DNA of 63,772 nt from Leucobacter ruminantium (GTDB lineage: Bacteria; Actinomycetota; Actinomycetes; Actinomycetales; Microbacteriaceae). The translations under genes were made by a program, and so were the position numbers. A model generated the notes under the pieces. That model did no database searches and was not told the DNA's origin. It saw only the letters and a program-made list of their open reading frames with translations. The DNA lies in assembly GCF_017565705.1 (NCBI RefSeq), contig NZ_JAGDYL010000025.1, forward strand, positions 1 through 63,772, read 5' to 3'. This document shows positions 53,611-61,939 of this stretch, piece after piece; the first letter of the stretch is position 1; every line of letters begins with the position of its first letter.

Positions 53611-55173
53611 CTAGCGCAGGCCCTTGCCGAGCATCTGCTGCAGCTTCGCCATGTCCTCCTCGGAAGGCGCGGCGGCCCCGCCCTGGCCGAGGCCGAAGCC
53701 CGATCCGCTCGGGGCTGCGGACTGCTTGGCGGCGAGGCCGGCGGCCTCCTGCGCGCGCTTCGCCGGATTGCCCGACTGTTTGCGCCCCTTGCCCTTGGCC
53801 TGCTGCTTCTTCTTGCCGCCGTGGCCCATGCCGGGCATCGGCCCCATACCCGGGATCTGCGGCACGCCGCCGCGGGCGACGGTCTTCATCATCTTGGCGG
53901 CCTGCTCGAAGCGCTGCACGAGCTGGTTGACGTCGGTGACGGTCGCACCGGATCCCTTCGCGATGCGCAGGCGCCGCGAGCCGTTGAGGATCTTCGGATT
54001 CTCCCGCTCCTCACGCGTCATCGACTGGATGATCGCCTCGGTGCGCACGATCTCGCGCTCGTCGAAGTTCTCGAGCTGGTCCTTCATCTTGCCCATGCCG
54101 GGCAGCATCCCCATCATCTTCTTCAGGGATCCGGCCTTGCGCAGCTGCTGCATCTGGCCGAGGAAGTCATCGAGCGTGAACGCGTCCTTCGCGATCTTCT
54201 CGGCGACCTTGCGAGCCTCCTCCTCGTCGAAGGCCTGCTGAGCCTGCTCGATGAGGGTGAGGATGTCGCCGAGGTCGAGGATGCGGCTCGCCATGCGGTC
54301 GGGGTGGAACGGCTCGAAGTCGCCGAGGCCCTCGCCCGTCGAGGCGAAGAGGATCGGCTTGCCCGTCGTTCCGCGCACGGAGAGCGCGGCGCCGCCGCGC
54401 TGGTCGCCGTCGAGCTTCGTGAGCACGACACCGGTGAAGTCGACGCCCTCCTGGAAGGCCTTGGCGGTCGCAACCGCGTCCTGGCCGATCAGGGCGTCGA
54501 TGACGAAGAGCACCTCGTCGGGGTCGACGGCCTTGCGGATGTTCGCAGCCTGCTGCATGAGCTCCTGGTCGACGCCGAGGCGGCCCGCGGTGTCGATGAT
54601 CACGAAGTCGTACTGCTTCGAGCGCGCCTCCGCGACGCCGTTCTTCGCGACCTTCACTGGATCGCCGACTCCGTTGCCCGGCTCAGGGGCGTAGATCGCG
54701 ACCCCGGCCTGCTCGGCGACGACGCCCAGCTGGGTGACGGCGTTGGGACGCTGCAGGTCGCAGGCCACGAGCAGCGGGGTGTGCCCCTGCCCCTTCAGCC
54801 ACTTCGCGAGCTTGCCCGCGAGCGTCGTCTTACCCGCGCCCTGCAGGCCGGCGAGCATGATGACCGTCGGCGGGTTCTTCGCGAACTGCAGCCGGCGCTG
54901 CTCGCCGCCGAGGATGCCCACGAGCTCCTCGTTGACGATCTGCACGACCTGCTGGGCGGGGTTGAGCGCCTGATTGACCTCGTCACCGAGGGCGCGCTCG
55001 CGCACCTTCGCGGTGAACTCCTTGACCACCTCGAGCGCGACGTCGGCCTCGAGCAGGGCACGGCGGATCTCGCGAACCGTGCCGTCGACGTCGGCCGCAG
55101 ACAGCTTGCCCTTCGAGCGAAGGTTCTTGAAGGTGTCGGTGAGCCGAGCGGAGAGGTTTCCGAAAGTTGCCAT
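53611..55173 (-). CDS. ffh: Signal recognition particle protein Ffh
   Basis: The 520-residue GTPase has the N domain (about 1-85), the G domain with GLQGAGKTTLAGKLAKWL near 110, IIDTAGRLGVD and LTKLDGDQRGGAAL, and a methionine-rich M domain (from about 310: MMGMLPGMGKM and so on) that binds signal sequences and 4.5S RNA. The end is basic with KKKQQAKGKGRKQ, as in actinobacteria. TAGAAT lies 9 nt before the ATG. Confidence 0.97.
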   Translation of the reverse strand: MATFGNLSARLTDTFKNLRSKGKLSAADVDGTVREIRRALLEADVALEVVKEFTAKVRERALGDEVNQALNPAQQVVQIVNEELVGILGGEQRRLQFAKNPPTVIMLAGLQGAGKTTLAGKLAKWLKGQGHTPLLVACDLQRPNAVTQLGVVAEQAGVAIYAPEPGNGVGDPVKVAKNGVAEARSKQYDFVIIDTAGRLGVDQELMQQAANIRKAVDPDEVLFVIDALIGQDAVATAKAFQEGVDFTGVVLTKLDGDQRGGAALSVRGTTGKPILFASTGEGLGDFEPFHPDRMASRILDLGDILTLIEQAQQAFDEEEARKVAEKIAKDAFTLDDFLGQMQQLRKAGSLKKMMGMLPGMGKMKDQLENFDEREIVRTEAIIQSMTREERENPKILNGSRRLRIAKGSGATVTDVNQLVQRFEQAAKMMKTVARGGVPQIPGMGPMPGMGHGGKKKQQAKGKGRKQSGNPAKRAQEAAGLAAKQSAAPSGSGFGLGQGGAAAPSEEDMAKLQQMLGKGLR

Positions 55174-55219
55174 AGTGCTTCGATTCTAGGGCGTAATCCG
55201 ATCGCTGCCCTCATTGACA

Positions 55220-55257
55220 GGGAGAGGGATCCGCGCGACCGCGTGGATCCCTCTCCC
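55220..55257. terminator. 13-bp terminator-like hairpin
   Basis: GGGAGAGGGATCC pairs with GGATCCCTCTCCC, extended by CGC/GCG, between the dehydrogenase stop (55286) and ffh start (55173). It probably ends the dehydrogenase transcript. Both arms include the GAGGGATC octamer. Confidence 0.7.
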
Positions 55258-55285
55258 GACCGACGAGCGCCCCGTGCCCGCCCGT

Positions 55286-56134
55286 CTACTCGTAGGTGTA
55301 GAAGCCCCGCCCGGATCCCTTGCCGAGGTAGCCCTTGTCGATGTAGTCCCGCTTCAGGATCTCGGCGAACTCGCGCTGCACCGGGTCCGCACTGTCCTTG
55401 CCGAGGTTGTACGGGGTCATCATGCCGACGACGTCGTAGATCTCGAAGGGGCCCGTCGGGGATCCCGTCGCGATCTTCCAGGTGCGGTCGATGTCCTCGG
55501 GGCTCGCGACGCCCTTCACGAACAGCGCCGACGCCGCGTTCAGGAACGGCACGAGCAGCGAGTTCAGCACGTAGCCCGGCTGCTCCTTGTGGATGCGGAT
55601 CGGCACCATGCCGATCTCCTCGGCGAACTGCGCGACCTTCTCGAAGACCTCGGGGTCGGTGCCCGGGTGACCCATGACCTCGCCCGTGTTCTTCGCCCAC
55701 ACCTCGTTCGCGAAATGGAGGGCGAGGAACTTCTCGGGGCGCCCGGTGAACGGTGCGATGTCGCTCGGCAGGAGCGTCGAGGAGTTGGTGCAGAAGATCG
55801 TCTGCTCGGGTGCGACCGCCGCGACCTTCTCCCAGGTCTGCTGCTTGATGTCGAGGCGCTCGGGAACCGCCTCGATGATGATGTCGGCGTCCTTCACGGC
55901 GTCGGCGAGATCGGAGGAGGTGCGGATGCGGGCGACGGCGGCGTCGAGCTTCTCGGATGTCGCATCGGGCAGGTCGCGCAGGTAGAGCGGCTTCAGATAC
56001 TCCCACCGCGCCGGGAGCTTCGCGAGGATCTCGTCGCTCAGGTCGTAGGCGACGACGTCCTTGCCGGAGTAGGCGGCCTGGAAGATGATCTGGGATCCGA
56101 GCACTCCGGTTCCGAGCACGGTGAGGTTCTGCAT
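55286..56134 (-). CDS. 3-hydroxyacyl-CoA dehydrogenase
   Basis: From the ATG at 56134 the product has 282 residues: the NAD-binding motif VLGTGVLGSQIIFQAAYSGK, VKDADIIIEAVPERLDIKQQ, FCTNSSTLLPSDIA, and GHPGTDPEVFEKV with the catalytic His earlier at LALHFANEV. The C-terminal domain begins near 185 (VLNSLLVPFLNAASALFV). It oxidises 3-hydroxyacyl-CoA in fatty-acid or butyrate-type metabolism. A TetR-like operator is upstream. Confidence 0.93.
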   Translation of the reverse strand: MQNLTVLGTGVLGSQIIFQAAYSGKDVVAYDLSDEILAKLPARWEYLKPLYLRDLPDATSEKLDAAVARIRTSSDLADAVKDADIIIEAVPERLDIKQQTWEKVAAVAPEQTIFCTNSSTLLPSDIAPFTGRPEKFLALHFANEVWAKNTGEVMGHPGTDPEVFEKVAQFAEEIGMVPIRIHKEQPGYVLNSLLVPFLNAASALFVKGVASPEDIDRTWKIATGSPTGPFEIYDVVGMMTPYNLGKDSADPVQREFAEILKRDYIDKGYLGKGSGRGFYTYE

Positions 56135-56249
56135 GGTTCTGCCTTTCTCGAACGCCGCTCCCGGATCTCGGGAGCGCGATCCGGTCCGGCGGCCAGCGCT
56201 GGTGGCCCGGCCGTCAGGCCTCACCTCCAGTCTTACTCCCTTCTTTTGC

Positions 56250-56263
56250 ACCGATCAGTCGGT
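56250..56263. promoter_or_regulatory. TetR-type operator candidate
   Basis: ACCGATCAGTCGGT is a palindrome (ACCGA, TCAG, TCGGT) between the divergent dehydrogenase and macro-domain genes. Such ACCGA...TCGGT sites are typical of TetR-family fatty-acid regulators. No regulator gene is adjacent. Confidence 0.55.
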
Positions 56264-56289
56264 TTCGCTCAGGGCGAGATACTGGAGTC

Positions 56290-57153
56290 ATGACCTCACT
56301 CACCGTCGTGCAGGGCGACATCACCGAGCAGCGCGTCGACGCGATCGTGAACGCGGCCAGTCGCGCCATGCGCGGCGGAGGCGGCGTCGACGGAGCGATC
56401 CATCGTGCCGCGGGCCGCTCGCTCATGCGGGAGTGCATCGAGCGCTTCCCGCACGGCCTCGCCACCGGCGACGCCGGGTGGACACCGGGCTGCGAACTGC
56501 CCGCGCGCTGGGTCGTGCACACCGTGGGACCGAACTTCCGGGCAGGCGAGCGCGACGTGTCGCTGCTGGCGTCGTGCTACCGACGATCCCTCGAGGTCGC
56601 CGAACAGCTGGGCGCCCGCAGCATCGCCTTCCCCGTGATCTCCGCCGGTATCTACGGCTGGCCGCTCGGCGAGGCCGTCGAGACCGCGGTCCGCACCGTC
56701 ATCGCGGCCCAGGCTTCGGGCCTCACCACTGCGGAGGAGGTGCGGTTCGTCGCGTTCGACGCCTCGATGCTCACGAGACTCCAGGCGATGCTCTGGCTGC
56801 ACAGGCGTCCGCGGGCGGGCGAGGGATCAGTGGGCGCGCTCTTCGACCGCGCGCCCGACGCCCTGTCTCTGCGGCAGGGGGATCTCGGCCCCTACCGCGG
56901 CGACGTCTATCTCGAAGCCGTGCTGCGCGGGCGACTCGCCGCCGTTCCCGCTCCCGCCGAGCACGAGCGGCTGCGCCGCCTCCTGCACGACGCCGTCGAG
57001 GATGTCACCGGCGTCTCACTCGAGCGGCTCGGGGAGACGGGGACCGCGCACGTGCCCGAGCTCGATCCCGGACACGGCATCTCGGCGGGCACGGTGAACC
57101 TGCGCTGGTGGCGAGAGCTGCGGGTCCCTCACCTGCTCGCAGCTGCGGGCTGA
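56290..57153 (+). CDS. Macro-domain protein with extra C-terminal domain
   Basis: The 287-residue product has an ADP-ribose-binding macro domain (about 1-165): VVQGDITEQRVDAIVNAAS, GGGGVDGAIHRAAG, and FPVISAGIYGWPLGEAVE. A second domain of about 110 residues (from about 180; QGDLGPYRGDVYLEAVLRG, then DPGHGISAGTVNLRWW) is not part of the macro fold and I do not recognise it. Macro domains remove or bind ADP-ribose. GATACT with 6 nt before the ATG implies a leaderless start. Confidence 0.88.
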   Translation: MTSLTVVQGDITEQRVDAIVNAASRAMRGGGGVDGAIHRAAGRSLMRECIERFPHGLATGDAGWTPGCELPARWVVHTVGPNFRAGERDVSLLASCYRRSLEVAEQLGARSIAFPVISAGIYGWPLGEAVETAVRTVIAAQASGLTTAEEVRFVAFDASMLTRLQAMLWLHRRPRAGEGSVGALFDRAPDALSLRQGDLGPYRGDVYLEAVLRGRLAAVPAPAEHERLRRLLHDAVEDVTGVSLERLGETGTAHVPELDPGHGISAGTVNLRWWRELRVPHLLAAAG

Positions 57154-57176
57154 GCGCCCGGATCGCCCATCCCGGA

Positions 57177-58052
57177 TCAGCCCACCAGCTGCTGCGCGAA
57201 GACGTGCGGGGTGAAGCCGGTGAGATCGCCGATCCCCTCGCCCTGGCCGACGAGCTTGATCGCGAGCCCGGTCTTCTGCTGCACCGAGAGCACGAAGCCG
57301 CCCTTCGCCGAGCCGTCGAGCTTCGTCAGCACGAGTCCGGTGACTCCCGCGTGCTGGATGAAGGCCTCGGCCTGCGCGAGCCCGTTCTGACCCGTGGTGG
57401 CGTCGAGCACGAGCAGCACCTCCGACACGGGTGCCAGCTTCTCGATCACCCGGCGTACCTTGCCGAGCTCGTCCATCAGCCCGCCCTTGGTCTGCAACCG
57501 GCCCGCGGTGTCGATGATCGCGATGTCGTACTGCTCGTCGATGGCGCGCTGCACCGTCTGGAATGCGACGGACGCGGGATCCTGCCCCTGCTGCTGCGGC
57601 TTCACGATGTCGACCCCCGCGCGCTCGGCCCACGTGCCGAGCTGCTCGACCGCAGCCGCGCGGAAGGTGTCGGCCGCACCCACGATGATCTTCTTGTCGA
57701 ACGCGGTGAGGTACTTCGCGAACTTGCCGATGGTGGTGGTCTTGCCCACACCGTTCACGCCCACGACGAGGATCACCGCCGGACGCTCCGAGAGGTGCAG
57801 CGTCGGATCGTAGGCGGCGAGCCGCTCCTCGATCGCGTCGCGCAGGATCCGCCGCAACTCCTTCACCTCGGTGATGCGGTGGCGCTCGACATCGGCGCGC
57901 AGCTGATCGAGGATCGACTCCGCGACCTCCGGACCGAAGTCGGCCGTGAGGAGCGCAGCCTCGAGCTCGTCCCACGTCTCCTCCGTGATCAGCTCGGGGC
58001 CGGTGAAGAGGTTGCGGAACGCTTTCGAGAAGGACCAGGATCGCTCAGCCAT
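57177..58052 (-). CDS. ftsY: Signal recognition particle receptor FtsY
   Basis: The 291-residue SRP GTPase has the short N domain, then VVGVNGVGKTTTIGKFAKYL, IIDTAGRLQTKGGLM, and LVLTKLDGSAKGGFVL. The acidic A domain of E. coli FtsY is missing, and the N-terminus is short and Trp/Phe-rich (SWSFSKAFRNLF), likely a membrane-targeting helix. TAGGAT with 6 nt before the ATG gives a leaderless start. Its start region is duplicated upstream of the next gene. Confidence 0.95.
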   Translation of the reverse strand: MAERSWSFSKAFRNLFTGPELITEETWDELEAALLTADFGPEVAESILDQLRADVERHRITEVKELRRILRDAIEERLAAYDPTLHLSERPAVILVVGVNGVGKTTTIGKFAKYLTAFDKKIIVGAADTFRAAAVEQLGTWAERAGVDIVKPQQQGQDPASVAFQTVQRAIDEQYDIAIIDTAGRLQTKGGLMDELGKVRRVIEKLAPVSEVLLVLDATTGQNGLAQAEAFIQHAGVTGLVLTKLDGSAKGGFVLSVQQKTGLAIKLVGQGEGIGDLTGFTPHVFAQQLVG

Positions 58053-58089
58053 GCTCCGATCCTATCGGCGCGGACCGACACCAGGCCCG
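58038..58089. repeat. Duplicated start region, copy at ftsY
   Basis: About 51 bp covering the first codons, the 6-nt leader, the TAGGAT box and upstream DNA of ftsY occur again at 59271-59321 with one mismatch. The shared core is GCTCAGCCATGCTCCGATCC read on the plus strand. Confidence 0.9.
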
Positions 58090-58108
58090 CCGCCGCACGC
58101 TCTGCGGC

Positions 58109-59284
58109 TCAGGGGCGATCCGCACGGCGGCTCCACGCGTCGACGTCGACGTGCGTGTCGGCGCCCGAGCGATGCCAGGTCTCGCCGGTATCAGCTGCCC
58201 GAGCCGCGTCCCTCAGCCAGTAGCTCGCATCGGGATCCCACCCGGCGATCATGCTCGCCCGTCCCGCCCCGCAGTCGATCGCGGTCCCCGCCGCCGCGAG
58301 GTAGCCGCGCACCGTCAGGTGCACGGCGTCCCAGTGCTCGGCGACGCGCGACCAGTCGGGCATCACCCAGTCCCCGGCGCGACCCGAGGTACGGAACCAG
58401 TCGTGCCGCTTCTCAGCGCTCACATCGAGCGGGAAATCGCGGCAGAGCCCGGCCCAGGCAGCGGTCCCGTCGATCTCGAGCACACGGGCGGCATCCTTCG
58501 CGCTCACCGGCGAGACGATCGCCTGCTCCCAGCCGCGCGAGTCCTCCTCGAGATGCAGGCCCACCGGCCCGAAACCGGGGATCTCCCGAGTGGTGCGGAG
58601 CAGATCGCGGGGAGGCGTCGACCACCATTCACCGCTCCAGTTCGCCGAGGGGTCGGCAGGCCGATCCCTCGTCGCCCGCTCCTCGAGCGTGCGCTGCTCG
58701 ACGGCCCACGCCGAGAGCAACCGCGGGGCATCGCGCGAACTCGGAGGCGCGCCTCCCGTTTCTGCATCCCGGACCGTGGCGAACTGAGGGCTGAGCATCG
58801 CCGGGTCTCCCCACCACTGCGCTGCTGCGGCACCGACGAGGTGCTCTGCGACGCGCAGCAGCGCTCCGCGCGCCTCGGACAGAGCCGCCAAGGCATCCAC
58901 CCCGTCCGGCTCCTGCCAGTATCGTGCGGCGCCGACCGTCGCGGTCAGTGCCTCCAGCAGCAGACGAGAAGAGGCCTCGGGCAGAGCCGCGTCCGAGAGC
59001 GCGGAGACCGCTGCCTCGATCGCCTCGTCCTGCGACGGCTCCCGAGGGATCGACGCCTCCGTGGAGCCGGACACGTCGTCCGTGGCGAACAGCCGGACCC
59101 GCGACCCGCCTCTGCCGGGATCGAGCACATACCCGGCCCAGAACAGCGCCGTACCGAGAGCTCCGACCTCACCATCGTCGATGTGCTCGGCCGCGCGCAT
59201 GAACTCCACGCAGAGTCGCCGACCCCGCGGCCCCGACACGAGCTCGCCAGGCGGCATCGGCTCCGCCGGGGATCGCTCAGCCAT
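58109..59284 (-). CDS. Unknown 391-residue protein
   Basis: I do not recognise this protein. It begins MAERSPAEPM, sharing MAERS with FtsY because the start region is duplicated. It is soluble, acidic and Trp-rich (NWSGEWWSTPPRDLL, WAGLCRDFPLDVSAEKRHDW, VAEHWDAVHLTVRGYLAAAG). The C-terminal half looks like a conserved domain with WDPDASYWLRDAARA. It lies upstream of ftsY on the same strand, with its own copy of the promoter. Confidence 0.75.
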   Translation of the reverse strand: MAERSPAEPMPPGELVSGPRGRRLCVEFMRAAEHIDDGEVGALGTALFWAGYVLDPGRGGSRVRLFATDDVSGSTEASIPREPSQDEAIEAAVSALSDAALPEASSRLLLEALTATVGAARYWQEPDGVDALAALSEARGALLRVAEHLVGAAAAQWWGDPAMLSPQFATVRDAETGGAPPSSRDAPRLLSAWAVEQRTLEERATRDRPADPSANWSGEWWSTPPRDLLRTTREIPGFGPVGLHLEEDSRGWEQAIVSPVSAKDAARVLEIDGTAAWAGLCRDFPLDVSAEKRHDWFRTSGRAGDWVMPDWSRVAEHWDAVHLTVRGYLAAAGTAIDCGAGRASMIAGWDPDASYWLRDAARAADTGETWHRSGADTHVDVDAWSRRADRP

Positions 59285-59321
59285 GCTCCGATCCTATCGG
59301 CGCGGACCGACGCCAGGCCCG
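59271..59321. repeat. Duplicated start region, copy at the unknown gene
   Basis: This is the second copy of the ftsY promoter and start region (see 58038-58089). The remaining gap to livH (about 59322-59533) has no gene. It must hold the liv promoter; TACCAT near 59460 is a weak -10 candidate. Confidence 0.9.
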
Positions 59322-59533
59322 TTCGATCCCTCGCCGCCGGCGGTCCCTCTCGACCCCCACCGACGGAATCCACCAACGCCGACGCCCTCCGGAGGAAGAG
59401 TTTTGGTCACGATGCGACGATGTTCCGCGCTCAATTCGCGCCCGCAGGCCCCGCCTCCGCTACCATCATCCCTGTTACCCAGCCCAGCAGCGCCGCAGGA
59501 ACACGGCGCCGCCCACGACCTCACGGAGGCACC

Positions 59534-60946
59534 GTGACCCTATTGCCCGCTCGATCAGGGCCCCTGCGACGACGCACCGGGGCGGTCCTGATCCTCGTCG
59601 CACTGCTCGCGACGATCGCGAGTCTCCTCCTTCCGACGCCGGCTCAGGCCGTCGACTGCGCGCCGAGCCCCGACACCGGCTGTCTGCAGGGCATCATCAA
59701 GTCGAGCGACGGCACGCCGGCGCCCGGCGTGACGATCGAGCTCTCGGGCCAGGGCGACGAGCAGACGACCGAGACCGACGAGAACGGCCGTTGGGGCTTC
59801 GCCATCGAGAAGGCCGGCAGCTACACCGTCTCCGTCGACGGCGACACGCTGCCCGAGGGCCAGTTCTTCAAGAACGCGGACAGCCGCGAACTCGAGGTGG
59901 CTCTCTACGACTCCACGAGCGCGCTCTTCCCGCTCACCGACGATCCCTCGGCCGCCCAGACGCCTTCGGGCGAGGCATCCGGGGGCGATAAGACCCCCTC
60001 CCCCTCGGGCGACAAGGGCGAGCAGGCCGCGCAGAGCGGCGAACCGCAGAGCGCGTCGGGGGCCTTCTCCTGGCAACGGTTCTGGCAGCAGTTCGCCTCC
60101 GGCATCCGCATGGGCCTGCTGCTCTCCCTCGCAGCCCTCGGCCTCTCCCTCGTGTTCGGAACGACGGGCGTCAGCAACTTCGCCCAGGGCGAGATGCTGT
60201 CCATGGGCGGCATGCTGGCCTATCTGTTCATGTCGCTGACGGGCAACCTCTGGCTGGCCGGCCTCATCACGGTCGCCATCATGGCCGCGTTCGGCTACCT
60301 GCAGGACATGACGATCTGGAAACCGATGCGCAAGCGCAGGCTCAGCCTGATGCAGATGATGATCGTCTCCATCGGCTTCTCGATCGCGCTGCAGAACCTC
60401 TTCCAGTTCTTCTTCGGCGCGAGCATTCTGCGCATCGAGAAGCGCACCCCGGAGACGGTCACCATCCTCGGTGTGACGCTCACCGTGCAGTCGTACATCG
60501 CGATGGGCATCGCGCTCCTCGCGGTGATCGCGGTCGGCCTCGCCCTCAAGTACACGCGCTTCGGCCGCGCCACCCGAGCGGTCGCCGACAACCCGGCGCT
60601 CGCGGAGGCCTCCGGCATCAACGTGGACAGCGTCATCAGGGTCGTCTGGACCGTGGGCACCGGCCTGGCCGGCCTCGCCGGCATCCTCCTCGGACTCGTG
60701 CTCAACGGCGTCGCGTGGAACACCGGCTGGTCGTTCCTGCTGCTGCTCTTCGCAGCCGTCGTGCTCGGCGGCATCGGCACCGCGTTCGGTGCGTTCATCG
60801 GCGCCATGATCATCGGCCTCGTGGTCGAGATGGCGAACATCTGGCTGCCCGGCGATCTCAAGCACGCCGCGGCACTCTTCATCCTGATCGTCGTGCTGCT
60901 CGTGAGGCCCCAGGGCATCTTCGGGCGTAAAGAGCGGATCGGCTAA
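59534..60946 (+). CDS. livH: Branched-chain amino acid ABC permease LivH with extracellular N-terminal domain
   Basis: From the GTG at 59534 (GGAGG 6 nt before) the product has 470 residues. A signal peptide or first helix (about 13-38, ending AQA) precedes a carboxypeptidase-regulatory-like beta domain (about 40-130; GCLQGIIKSSDGTPAPGVTI, then ENGRWGFAIEKAGSYTVSV) and a disordered linker. The LivH permease (about 185-470) has SLVFGTTGVSNFAQGEMLS and RAVADNPALAEASGINVDSV. A normal LivH is about 290 residues, so some 170 are added. The domain would face outside, near the binding protein. Confidence 0.9.
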   Translation: MTLLPARSGPLRRRTGAVLILVALLATIASLLLPTPAQAVDCAPSPDTGCLQGIIKSSDGTPAPGVTIELSGQGDEQTTETDENGRWGFAIEKAGSYTVSVDGDTLPEGQFFKNADSRELEVALYDSTSALFPLTDDPSAAQTPSGEASGGDKTPSPSGDKGEQAAQSGEPQSASGAFSWQRFWQQFASGIRMGLLLSLAALGLSLVFGTTGVSNFAQGEMLSMGGMLAYLFMSLTGNLWLAGLITVAIMAAFGYLQDMTIWKPMRKRRLSLMQMMIVSIGFSIALQNLFQFFFGASILRIEKRTPETVTILGVTLTVQSYIAMGIALLAVIAVGLALKYTRFGRATRAVADNPALAEASGINVDSVIRVVWTVGTGLAGLAGILLGLVLNGVAWNTGWSFLLLLFAAVVLGGIGTAFGAFIGAMIIGLVVEMANIWLPGDLKHAAALFILIVVLLVRPQGIFGRKERIG

Positions 60947-60955
60947 GGGGAAATC

Positions 60956-61939
60956 ATGTTCTGGACCAATCTGCTGGAGTCCATCCTCCAGACCGCGCTC
61001 TCCCCCGTCACGGCCGCGTTCGCCATCGCCGCGATCGGGCTCAACGTCCACTTCGGCTTCACCGGCCTCATGAACATGGGCCAGGCGGGCTTCATGCTCG
61101 TCGGCGGCTACGGCTTCGTCATCTCGGTGATGAGCGGGCTCGGCCTCGTGCCCGCGCTGATCATCTCGATCCTGGCCTCGATGCTCTTCGCGCTCGTGCT
61201 CGGCATCCCCACGCTGAAACTGCGCGGCGACTACCTCGCGATCGTCACGATCGGCGCGGCGGAGATCCTCCGCATGGTCGCGAGGCTCGCGAATCTGACC
61301 CCCATCACCGGCGGCCCGAGCGGCATCCAGAGCCCGAACTTCCGTGAGGAGTTCAACGCGCTCTCCTTCCTGCCCGAGGGCCGCACCACCTTCCTCGGCA
61401 TGACCTACAGCAACGTGGGCGTCGACGACTGGTGGAGCCGCATCGTCGCCTGGGTGCTCGTCGCGCTCTTCATCCTCATCACCTGGCTGCTCATGCGCAG
61501 CCCCTGGGGCCGTGTGCTCAAGGGCATCCGCGAGGACGAGGACGCCATGCGCAGCCTCGGAAAGAACACCTTCTCCTACAAGATGCAGGCGCTGATGATC
61601 GGCGGCGTGATGGGCGGCTTCGGCGGCATCATCATGGCGCTGCCTGCGTCGATCAACCCGGACGGCATGGGGCGTCCCACCACATTCAATCTCTGGATGA
61701 TCATGCTGCTCGGCGGCGCCGCGACGATCCTCGGACCGCTGCTCGGCGCGATCCTGTTCTTCGTGCTGCGCCTCATCATCACGAGCTTCGCCTCCGAGTT
61801 CGTTCCGGCGACCGTGCTCAACTCGCAGCAGACCGAGCAGCTCTCGTGGGTGCTCATCGGCGTCATGCTCATGCTGCTCGTGATATTCAGACCCCAGGGA
61901 ATCCTCGGGAACAAGAAGGAGCTGTCGTTCAATGTCTGA
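60956..61939 (+). CDS. livM: Branched-chain amino acid ABC permease LivM
   Basis: The 327-residue permease has the LivM pattern NVHFGFTGLMNMGQAGFMLV, LRGDYLAIVTIGAAEILRM, LKGIREDEDAMRSLGKNTFS and RPQGILGNKKEL. It pairs with LivH in the membrane. It starts 9 bp after livH and overlaps livG by 8 bp. Confidence 0.95.
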   Translation: MFWTNLLESILQTALSPVTAAFAIAAIGLNVHFGFTGLMNMGQAGFMLVGGYGFVISVMSGLGLVPALIISILASMLFALVLGIPTLKLRGDYLAIVTIGAAEILRMVARLANLTPITGGPSGIQSPNFREEFNALSFLPEGRTTFLGMTYSNVGVDDWWSRIVAWVLVALFILITWLLMRSPWGRVLKGIREDEDAMRSLGKNTFSYKMQALMIGGVMGGFGGIIMALPASINPDGMGRPTTFNLWMIMLLGGAATILGPLLGAILFFVLRLIITSFASEFVPATVLNSQQTEQLSWVLIGVMLMLLVIFRPQGILGNKKELSFNV

